Positions 17,053-23,967 of a stretch of DNA of 64,000 bases are shown in pieces (position 1 is the first letter of the stretch; every line of letters starts with the position of its first letter). The DNA is from Flavobacterium sp. ov086. Its GTDB lineage: Bacteria > Bacteroidota > Bacteroidia > Flavobacteriales > Flavobacteriaceae. Under the pieces are notes generated by a model that did no database searches, had not been told where the DNA came from, and saw only the letters and a list, made by a program, of their open reading frames with translations. The stretch spans positions 1 through 64,000 of the forward strand of contig NZ_FZNL01000007.1 in the NCBI RefSeq assembly GCF_900187965.1, read 5' to 3'. The position numbers and the translations under genes are program-made.

Positions 17053-18279
17053 ATGAGAACTATTAACCAAATTGCTATTGTTTTGAGCATGCTAATGACC
17101 TTATTTGGCTGCGGAAACGACAAAGATATAGATTCAAATCCAGGTACAGTTACGAATCCTGTTGAAGGAAATGCCGCTAACACAACCTATAAACCCGCAT
17201 TCGCAGGGCAAACCCGTATAAATGGCGTTCAAACGAATACACCTTATGCCGGAGTTGTTCTTGCTACAACCTTATCAAGTCCTTGGGGAATAAAAAGTCT
17301 TCCGGATGGCAGATTATTAATTACCGAGAAAAATGGAACTATGCGTATTGCAACGACAGCCGGAGTTTTGAGTGCGCCTATAACTGGTATTCCTGCTGTT
17401 AATGCTGCCGGACAAGGCGGTTTATTAGGATTAACTATTGATCCGGAATTTACTGCAAATCGTATGATTTACTGGGTTTTTGCAGAAGCTACAACAGGCG
17501 GAAATAATACCGCTGTGGCCAAAGGAAAATTATCTGCTGACGAAAAAACAATCGAAGGAGCAACCGTAATTTACAGAGCTAAACCTGCCAACGCAAGTAC
17601 GCTGCATTATGGCGGACGTATTCTTTTTGATAAAACGGGTTCGCTTGTAATAAGTACTGGAGAACGTTCTGTGTTAGAAACAAGACCATTGGCACAATCT
17701 GTTGCAACAGGTTTGGGAAAAGTAATCAGAATAACAAAAGACGGGCAGCCAGCAACTGGAAATCCTACTTTTACGCAAACCGGAGCTTTACCTGAATTGT
17801 ACAGTTATGGTCATAGAAATCCACAAGGTTTGGCACTTAATCCCGTAACAAATGAAATCTGGCTGGCAGAGCACGGACCAAGAGGAGGAGACGAAATCAA
17901 CCGCATCAAACCAGGCGCAAATTACGGATGGCCAACAATTACATACGGAATCGAATATAGCGGAGAAAAAGTTGGTGCAGGAATTCAGCAGCAAGATGGT
18001 TTAGAACAACCTGTTTATTACTGGGATCCGGTAGTTTCGCCAAGCGGAATGACTTTTTATACCGGTAATCGTGTTCCTGAATGGCAAAATAATCTTTTCA
18101 TAGGCGCTTTGAGCGGAATGCATATCGTGCGTCTTGCCATAAAAGACAATAAAGTAATTGGTGAAGAAAGACTTCTGGCTTCAGAAAATCAACGTTTCAG
18201 AGATGTAACACAAGGAAACGACGGAGCTTTATACGCTGTTACAGATGGTGGAAGATTATATAAAATCGACAAAAAATAA
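17053..18279 (+). CDS. PQQ-dependent sugar (aldose) dehydrogenase lipoprotein
   Basis: 408 residues. Lipobox at Cys20 (TLFGC). The rest is the six-bladed propeller of the soluble glucose/sorbosone dehydrogenase family: SPWGIKSLPDGRLLITEK, LLGLTIDPEF, catalytic-type His185 in TLHYGGR, YGHRNPQGL, and the signature WLAEHGPRGGDEINR with NYGWP. These enzymes oxidise aldoses at C1 using pyrroloquinoline quinone in the periplasm. No PQQ biosynthesis genes are in the window, so the cofactor may be scavenged. It is a single-gene unit with its own terminator. Confidence 0.9.
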   Translation: MRTINQIAIVLSMLMTLFGCGNDKDIDSNPGTVTNPVEGNAANTTYKPAFAGQTRINGVQTNTPYAGVVLATTLSSPWGIKSLPDGRLLITEKNGTMRIATTAGVLSAPITGIPAVNAAGQGGLLGLTIDPEFTANRMIYWVFAEATTGGNNTAVAKGKLSADEKTIEGATVIYRAKPANASTLHYGGRILFDKTGSLVISTGERSVLETRPLAQSVATGLGKVIRITKDGQPATGNPTFTQTGALPELYSYGHRNPQGLALNPVTNEIWLAEHGPRGGDEINRIKPGANYGWPTITYGIEYSGEKVGAGIQQQDGLEQPVYYWDPVVSPSGMTFYTGNRVPEWQNNLFIGALSGMHIVRLAIKDNKVIGEERLLASENQRFRDVTQGNDGALYAVTDGGRLYKIDKK

Positions 18280-18325
18280 AAATCAATTTCAACATATGTT
18301 CTTTTCCTATAAAAGAATGCAAAAA

Positions 18326-18351
18326 ATGGCGCTAAACAGCGCCATTTTTTT
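18326..18351 (+). terminator. Terminator after the sugar dehydrogenase gene
   Basis: ATGGCGCT AAAC AGCGCCAT is a perfect 8-bp stem with a 4-base loop, preceded by As and followed by Ts. Confidence 0.9.
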
Positions 18352-18371
18352 GTTAGGCAAAAAACGTTAAC

Positions 18372-18379
18372 TATATTTG
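18372..18379 (+). promoter_or_regulatory. -7 box of the araC promoter
   Basis: TATATTTG is a perfect match to TAnnTTTG, 22 bp before the TTG start codon at 18401. It fixes the transcript start near 18385 and supports the TTG start. Confidence 0.6.
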
Positions 18380-18400
18380 ATACAGCTTAAAATTAAATAA

Positions 18401-19264
18401 TTGAAGAATAAAATTGCAACATACTCGCTCGCACATCATAAGAGTTTGTTTACCGATATTAACAATAATAAAGATTATTTTTATGTTCAGGCAAAAGATC
18501 ATCCCTATATCAGCGAACCGTATCGGGCAGAAAGTTATGCTATAGAATTTCTAAGAAAGGGGAGCATTGTTATGCAAACCAGACTAAAAAAAGTTGTAGT
18601 GCATGCACCGGCCATAATCACATTAGGACCTTCGGTGATTAGAAGTTTTACAAAAGACGGCGACGAAATTTTAATCGATATTATCTTTTTTAAACCACAA
18701 TTTTTTCTTCATAATCAGGCCAATGTTTTCTTTCTGTCCCAATATGAATTTTTCGATAATAGCGAAATGCACGTTTTTAATCTCGAGAAAAAAAACAAAT
18801 TAAAGTTTGAGCAAATCTTTTCGTTGCTAAGACAATCGCTCGACAATAATTCGAATCATCAGCCTTCGATTCTTAGAGGTTATCTTTATATTCTAATTTA
18901 CGAACTCGATTTCATAAAACAAACAATCTTAACCGAAACGACCCAAAATTCTTTGTTTGAAAAGTTCAAAGAAATACTTTTTAAAGATTTCTTACACCAA
19001 AGATCCGTTCAGTATTATGCTGATGCGCTCAACGTTACCAGAAAATATTTATCAGAAGTCATCAAAAATAATAGCGGCAAAACAGCAAGCGATTGGATAG
19101 AAGATATTGTAGTCCTCGAAGCCAAAGTATTACTTCAAAACAAAGATCTGACCATCAACCAAATTAGCGATATACTAAACTTCCCGAATCAATCGACTTT
19201 TGGTAGATTTTTCAAAAAAGCAACAGAAATTTCGCCACTCGAATATCGCAGAAAAAATATTTAG
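18401..19264 (+). CDS. AraC family transcriptional regulator
   Basis: 287 residues, read from a TTG codon. The next ATG in frame comes only after a large part of the sensor domain, and the -7 box at 18372 is well placed for the TTG. The N-terminal cupin-like part (EFLRKGSIVMQTR) is followed by two C-terminal helix-turn-helices (SVQYYADALNVTRKYLSEVIK; NQISDILNFPNQSTFGRFFKKATEISP-EYR, the classical AraC signature). This type often activates a nearby SDR gene. The SDR at 22119 has a direct-repeat site suitable for such an activator. Confidence 0.88.
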   Translation: MKNKIATYSLAHHKSLFTDINNNKDYFYVQAKDHPYISEPYRAESYAIEFLRKGSIVMQTRLKKVVVHAPAIITLGPSVIRSFTKDGDEILIDIIFFKPQFFLHNQANVFFLSQYEFFDNSEMHVFNLEKKNKLKFEQIFSLLRQSLDNNSNHQPSILRGYLYILIYELDFIKQTILTETTQNSLFEKFKEILFKDFLHQRSVQYYADALNVTRKYLSEVIKNNSGKTASDWIEDIVVLEAKVLLQNKDLTINQISDILNFPNQSTFGRFFKKATEISPLEYRRKNI

Positions 19265-19292
19265 ACTATTTATAATACTTTGGGCGAGCCAC

Positions 19293-19346
19293 CATCCTGA
19301 CAAGAGGGCAATTTAGTTTGCGCATATACGCCCTCTTGCCAGGATG
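19293..19346. repeat. GC-rich hairpin element
   Basis: CATCCTGACAAGAGGGC and GCCCTCTTGCCAGGATG form a 17-bp stem with one mismatch around a 20-base loop. The following bases (to about 19410) are unusually GC-rich for this genome (GCTCCGTCGCGGCGG, CTCTCGCGAGCG). It is non-coding and looks like a dispersed palindromic element. Confidence 0.65.
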
Positions 19347-19424
19347 CTGTCGGGCTATACGCTCCGTCGCGGCGGATAGCTTCTATCCCTCTCGCGAGCG
19401 AACGGAATCTATATTTGGGGCTTA

Positions 19425-19529
19425 ATTTGTCATTTCGTGAAACGAGAAATCACACTTGAAACTCCGCAAAGAGAATAAAAATCTTTGTCGATATACGCGT
19501 ATGATTTCTCGTTTTGCGAAATGACAAAT
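19425..19529. repeat. Inverted repeat with 28-base arms (GTCATTTCG family)
   Basis: The arms 19425-19452 and 19502-19529 match as inverted repeats at 26 of 28 positions (core ATTTGTCATTTCG and AACGAGAAATCA). The loop is about 49 bases. A related single arm (GTCATTTCGAGCGAAGGGAG) lies at 55311. This and the preceding hairpin fill the gap between araC and the GNAT-like gene. Confidence 0.7.
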
Positions 19530-19649
19530 CAAACGAAAACACCCTTGTAAAAAAATAGCTTCGGACTTTTTGAACAAATTAAAAGACTTTTAGCTCTTTT
19601 TTCATCCATCAAATCATCTCAACTTTGCACTATAATAAAAACATAAAAC

Positions 19650-20153
19650 ATGTCAAAAGCAGCAAAATTCGTAGTGAAAATAAATGATAATATCATTTGG
19701 ATGGAAGAGAAAGCCCTTAAGTTTTATTCTGATTTATTTGGATCATCGAAAGAAATAGGAGAGAAGTACACAACGGAAAATCTTTCACGCCAAAAGTTTT
19801 TCAAAATTCAAAATGATTTTTCGGTCGAAATGTTGATGGTTTACGAAAACGAAAATCCTTTGTCATTTATGAAGTTAAATTCCTCCCGACTTTCCAATCA
19901 AAATCTAGGAGCCAATAAAGCGATTGGAGTAGCTGATATCGTTTACTTTAATCCGGATGATTTAATCGTACTTTTTAAACGTGCGGAAGAAGTTGCCTTG
20001 CAAAGAAAACACGATTTGATTTGGGCAAAAGCTTTTGAAATTGATGCAGTTTTAATCCAAACTTTAAAATCTTTAGGATATCAGGAATTCAGTTATAAAA
20101 ATGAAGATAATCAGGAAAATCCAAACCAACTTTACTTTAAAAAAGCAGTTTAG
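19650..20153 (+). CDS. GNAT-like acetyltransferase domain protein
   Basis: 167 residues, soluble. The central strand and turn (FSVEMLMVYENENPLSFMKLNSSR) and the later AIGVADIVYFNPDDL... LIQTLKSLGYQEFSY resemble the beta-4/beta-5 and C-terminal parts of GNAT proteins, but the usual R/Q-x-x-G-x-G/A acetyl-CoA loop is not clear. I consider it a divergent GNAT; substrate unknown. It stands alone between repeat elements and the orphan block. Confidence 0.6.
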   Translation: MSKAAKFVVKINDNIIWMEEKALKFYSDLFGSSKEIGEKYTTENLSRQKFFKIQNDFSVEMLMVYENENPLSFMKLNSSRLSNQNLGANKAIGVADIVYFNPDDLIVLFKRAEEVALQRKHDLIWAKAFEIDAVLIQTLKSLGYQEFSYKNEDNQENPNQLYFKKAV

Positions 20154-20190
20154 TTATTAGTTGTTTCCTATAAAATCTAATTGGCTTTTA

Positions 20191-20799
20191 TCATATGCTT
20201 GCCCTTATATCTTCTGATGTATCAGAAATAATACTTCTGGTATTTCCATTTATTATTATGGTTCTTACTTTGTTTGAAGTTTTATTGTAAATGTCAATAT
20301 AATATTCGGGTCGATTAATATTCGATAATCCTTGAGGAAATCTAATAACTGACAATCCTTCTCTATCTTTATTGAGGTCAATTTTTAATTTTTTATTTAC
20401 AAATAATATAAGATCATTTACTGTAAAGTTCTCAAAACCTTTATCATAATTCTTTTTTTTGATAAGATTACCGGTCTTATCATATCTTTTTTCAACACCG
20501 ATATCCATGCTTTTAAATCGTAGATTTTCACTTTTAAGAATAAGTGTTTTTTTATAATAATATGAAATTTTTTGAAAATTTTGACCAACAGGTTTTACTC
20601 TTAATATATAGTCTAATTCTGTTTCTGTTAACGTAAAAAGAGTGTCATTAATGATTTTTTTATATTTCCCTTTTGCCTTAAATTCCTTTATTATTTTTGT
20701 TTCTAATTTTTTAGGAGTAGCATTTTGTTTCTTTTCTTGTCCTGTAAAATGCATTGGAAAAAGACAAATGCCTATTAATATTATTATTAACTTTTTCAT
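20191..20799 (-). CDS. Hypothetical secreted protein
   Basis: 202 residues from the ATG at 20799 (MKKLIIILIGICLFPMHFTGQ, a clear signal peptide); an ATG at 20811 would put MDTN in front of it. The mature part is lysine-rich with a YDKTGNLIKKKNYDKG turn reminiscent of MORN-type or antitoxin-repeat (YwqK) proteins, followed by a basic C-terminus. Family not recognised. Third gene of the second orphan block. Confidence 0.55.
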   Translation of the reverse strand: MKKLIIILIGICLFPMHFTGQEKKQNATPKKLETKIIKEFKAKGKYKKIINDTLFTLTETELDYILRVKPVGQNFQKISYYYKKTLILKSENLRFKSMDIGVEKRYDKTGNLIKKKNYDKGFENFTVNDLILFVNKKLKIDLNKDREGLSVIRFPQGLSNINRPEYYIDIYNKTSNKVRTIIINGNTRSIISDTSEDIRASI

Positions 20800-20864
20800 A
20801 TTTGTATCCATTATGATTGACTTCGTATGACGAAGGTTAATTTACATATTTTATGCTATATCAC

Positions 20865-21284
20865 CTAAAAATAAGTTCCGTTGGCTAAATAAACTGCGGT
20901 CACATAGAAAACAAGAAATGTTGCTAAAGAATATAAAACTCCAATCCATGCAATTTTTCTATTTTGTTCTTTATAAATGTTTTCATAAAAAGAGACGATT
21001 CTTATGTAGTTTTCGTTCTTTAAAAAGTAATGATTGCAGATAAAATACCAAATAAGAAAAACTGATCCAATCAGTAATTTTAGAATGATATTATACGGGA
21101 ATAAACTAAAATAGCCTTTTGGAAAAATATATCTTGTTAAAAAAAAGATCATTAAGGAATGGGTTGACAATAAAACAGAAAAAAATATCGACGCCAAATT
21201 CTCATCTTTTTCTCCCACTCTTTTTATTGATGCAAACATCCTATATAAACAATAAAACAAAAAATCAAATATTCTCATTTTCAA
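20865..21284 (-). CDS. Hypothetical membrane protein
   Basis: 139 residues with about four hydrophobic segments (ASIFFSVLLSTHSLMIFFL; IILKLLIGSVFLIWYFIC; WIGVLYSLATFLVFYVTAVYL). Similar small inner-membrane proteins are common in flavobacterial orphan-gene clusters. No function can be assigned. Only 23 bp separate it from the gene upstream (ending 21308), so the two are probably co-transcribed. Confidence 0.6.
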   Translation of the reverse strand: MKMRIFDFLFYCLYRMFASIKRVGEKDENLASIFFSVLLSTHSLMIFFLTRYIFPKGYFSLFPYNIILKLLIGSVFLIWYFICNHYFLKNENYIRIVSFYENIYKEQNRKIAWIGVLYSLATFLVFYVTAVYLANGTYF

Positions 21285-21307
21285 AATAATTTATTACAAT
21301 TTTAGAT

Positions 21308-21898
21308 CTAACTAATCAAAGATCGTTTATTTGCATATTGATAAAAAACAATTAATCTCCCCATTTTTTTCATTTCCGTCCATTTTTCTGGTGTAATATC
21401 AAATCCTTGGGTAGTATCGGAACCCCTATGATATTTGGTAGATTTCATTTTGTCATAGTTTGTTTCATCGATTTTCGTAACATCTATAAAAAAAGATCCT
21501 TTTTTGAATTCTGGAATTTCTAAATAAAAACGTATGCGTTCTTTTCTATCAAATTTTGCAACATAAATTACCATTTTGTCTACGTCTCTTATTTTGTGCG
21601 TGTAAACAGAATCTTTTAAATATACTTTTCTTCCTTTCCATGTTTCATCGCCGGCATCCGTAATATTTTTATAAATGTTAAATTTAAAATATGCAATACC
21701 TAAACTATCCTTAATATAATGTGGGTCTATAAAAAAACAATCATTAAGATCAAAACTTGGAGATAAACTGCATGTTAATTCATCATTTCCTTTTAGAGCT
21801 ATTTTTATTCCTGTTTCAGAATTACACTCAGGAATAGGCTGAGCATTTAGCGAATAAAAAGAAAGAAGTAAGATGGTAAATAATATTATTTTTTTCAT
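21308..21898 (-). CDS. Hypothetical secreted protein
   Basis: 196 residues with a signal peptide ending in LNA-QPIPEC. The mature part is rich in charged beta-strand-like segments and has several Cys residues (C25, C43 and C54 region). No motif recognised. First gene of the minus-strand orphan block that follows the SDR gene at 22119. Confidence 0.55.
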   Translation of the reverse strand: MKKIILFTILLLSFYSLNAQPIPECNSETGIKIALKGNDELTCSLSPSFDLNDCFFIDPHYIKDSLGIAYFKFNIYKNITDAGDETWKGRKVYLKDSVYTHKIRDVDKMVIYVAKFDRKERIRFYLEIPEFKKGSFFIDVTKIDETNYDKMKSTKYHRGSDTTQGFDITPEKWTEMKKMGRLIVFYQYANKRSLIS

Positions 21899-21943
21899 GC
21901 TTAAAATAGATTATTGGCTATAGGAGTAATTCTTTTTCCAAAA

Positions 21944-22205
21944 CAGAACTTTTCCCAAATTTAATAAAATCAAAATCATTCCAAGATTTAAAATAAACAA
22001 TGAAACAATTTATATTCAATAGTGAGTTGCCATCCAAAACAACGACAACTCACTATTTAACATTTTACATCTCACAAATGACATTTTACAAATGACATTT
22101 TACAAAAGACATTTCAAATTAAAGAACATCAAAAATTATTCCCGTCATTTCTTCACTAAGTAACCATAATCTTTTGGCATTGTCTTCGTCAAGCGAATAT
22201 AATTT
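21944..22205. repeat. Duplicated segment, copy B (paralogous to 16688-16919)
   Basis: Includes the downstream flank and last ~87 bases of the SDR gene. Relative to copy A it has an extra block with three tandem copies of ACAAATGACATTTT-like units (about 22073-22112). Confidence 0.7.
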
Positions 22206-23114
22206 CACTCCGGGAGTTACGGAAGGTTCGGTTGAAATCGAAGCAACTTCAACATCTTCACAATAAACGCCTCCAATATTCTCAAGAAGCGGACTTGTAG
22301 CGCACCAAACCGTTGTAGCAGCGCCTTGCGGAATAGTTTTTAAATTGGCCAAGATTTTCGGTAAAATATTTCCATCGGCATCGCATAATCCCATTTTCTG
22401 GAATAACTCTAATGAAGCTTCTCTCGCCAATTCGGTACCATTAATAGAACCAGGATGTAGAGAATAAGATCTCACACCAAATTCCTGACCGCGATTGTCT
22501 AATTCTAAAGCAAATAAATTACAAGCCGTTTTTGATTGTCCGTAAGCTTCTAAAGTTTCGTATTCTTTGTATAAAAAATTAGGATCATTAAAATCAAAAG
22601 TACCAAATTGATGTCCTTGCGATGAAACACTAATTACTCTGGCAGATTTGGCTTTTTTGAGCGCTGACCATAATCTCGCCGTAAGCTGAAATTGTGCCAA
22701 ATAATTGGTTGCCAATTGCGATTCGATTCCGCGATTGTCTCGACGATACGGAACCCACATAATTCCGGCATTATTAATCAATAAATGCAAAGGTCTTTGC
22801 GACGAAAGGAATTTTTGTGCAAAAGCATCTATAGAATCAGGATTCATTAAATCCATAATTTCCAATTCTACATTTGGGATTCTGTCTAAATTTTTCCTTG
22901 CTTTCTCTATATCTCTCGCAGGAACGATTACTGTTGCGCCGGCGTTGGCAAGAGTTTTTACGGTTTCTAATCCAATTCCGGTATTTCCGCCGGTTACAAT
23001 CGCAATTTTTCCCGTAAGGTCAATTCCTTTAATAACTTCGTTTGTGGTTGATTTTGCATTAAATCCGGAACCAATTGGTTTCTGGAAAGTTCCCTGATAA
23101 TTGTTTGTTTTCAT
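22119..23114 (-). CDS. Short-chain dehydrogenase/reductase (retinol-dehydrogenase-like)
   Basis: 331 residues. A 30-residue N-terminal extension precedes the Rossmann fold: TGGNTGIG (41-48), NNAG (114-117), Ser164/165, Tyr191 and Lys195 (YGQSK). The length and the FDFNDPNF... YGQSKTACNLFA pattern match the RDH/WW-domain oxidoreductase-like SDR group; the substrate is unknown. The upstream region has a -7 box at 23147-23154 and two direct repeats ideally placed for an AraC-type activator. A frameshifted relic of its 3' end lies at 16844. Confidence 0.9.
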   Translation of the reverse strand: MKTNNYQGTFQKPIGSGFNAKSTTNEVIKGIDLTGKIAIVTGGNTGIGLETVKTLANAGATVIVPARDIEKARKNLDRIPNVELEIMDLMNPDSIDAFAQKFLSSQRPLHLLINNAGIMWVPYRRDNRGIESQLATNYLAQFQLTARLWSALKKAKSARVISVSSQGHQFGTFDFNDPNFLYKEYETLEAYGQSKTACNLFALELDNRGQEFGVRSYSLHPGSINGTELAREASLELFQKMGLCDADGNILPKILANLKTIPQGAATTVWCATSPLLENIGGVYCEDVEVASISTEPSVTPGVKLYSLDEDNAKRLWLLSEEMTGIIFDVL

Positions 23115-23146
23115 TTTGTGTATTTTTTTATCTAATTGTTATAAGA

Positions 23147-23154
23147 CAAAATTA
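23147..23154 (-). promoter_or_regulatory. -7 box of the SDR promoter
   Basis: Reads TAATTTTG on the minus strand (TAnnTTTG), 33 bp before the ATG at 23114. Confidence 0.55.
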
Positions 23155-23184
23155 AAGGGAAGCTAAAAGATGGAGTTTGTTCAG

Positions 23185-23217
23185 AATGTCATTTTACTTT
23201 GTTTAAAATGTCATTTT
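23185..23217 (-). promoter_or_regulatory. Direct-repeat activator site upstream of the SDR promoter
   Basis: AATGTCATTTT occurs at 23185-23195 and again at 23207-23217, a 22-bp period that puts both half-sites on the same DNA face. The pair sits about 30-70 bp upstream of the -7 box, the classical place for an AraC/XylS-family activator. Confidence 0.5.
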
Positions 23218-23264
23218 GTTTTTGGAGGTTTTAAGTCGAGATTTTGCAAGATGAAATTAATTAA

Positions 23265-23600
23265 GAGGTAGAGCAATGTCATTAAGTTAAGACAAAATCC
23301 GATGGAATAAGTTATTAAGGACAATATCACGTCAGGTTATTTGTTTATTAGAAAATAAATCAATTTCATTAAGATAGATATTCATATTTGTTTTTTGTTC
23401 CATCGGAACATCTCATCGGTAGTCAAATAAATACGACATTTTGTACGTTCCGTAGGAACGTTTGATTTTATACATACAGATAGAGACACAATTTGTCAAA
23501 CGTCCTTACAGGACGATATTTCTCACGATCTATTTTTTTTCTACCAATGTGATATTCCGATGGAACAAATTGTTGTTGACAATATCTTATCATGTTGTTT
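23265..23600. repeat. Cluster of degenerate palindromic repeats
   Basis: Contains GAGCAATGTCATTAAGTTAAG (the same word as at 5822 and, degenerate, at 48497 and 48698), CCGATGGAA/TTCCATCGG at about 23299, 23399 and 23556, and CGTTCCGTAGGAACG (perfect palindrome) at about 23446. It also has ACGTCCTTACAGGACG at about 23500. An apparent 64-codon frame on the minus strand lies inside these repeats and is not credible. The rest of the gap up to 23967 is AT-rich leader sequence of the TonB-receptor gene. Confidence 0.55.
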
Positions 23601-23967
23601 TGCATAAATCTGACATACATAATAACAATGATCTCCAATGAATAAATTTTGTAAAATATCATTCAAAAAGTTTACTATTTGTAAATAAGTAGAAGATTTC
23701 AAAACTGAATTGTTACCGAATGTTTACTTCGAAATCGTTTACTTTTTTGTTCAAAAGAGTCTTCTAAATAGATTGTTTGCCCCGTATTTAAAGGAGTTTT
23801 TATATCATTTTCAATTGATTAACGATTTTTGTTTTTACAAATCCTTAACAAAGAAGCCTCTTAAATTTGCTTTTCTTTAACAATTACATAATTTTCATTT
23901 ATTTACTATTTATAAAAATCATTGTTTATTTGCTTTAATAAATTTAATATTTGTAAACAAATTAACC

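Noticed and set aside
23468-23662. 64-codon frame on the minus strand
   Set aside because: It lies within palindromic repeats and has no coding-like composition.
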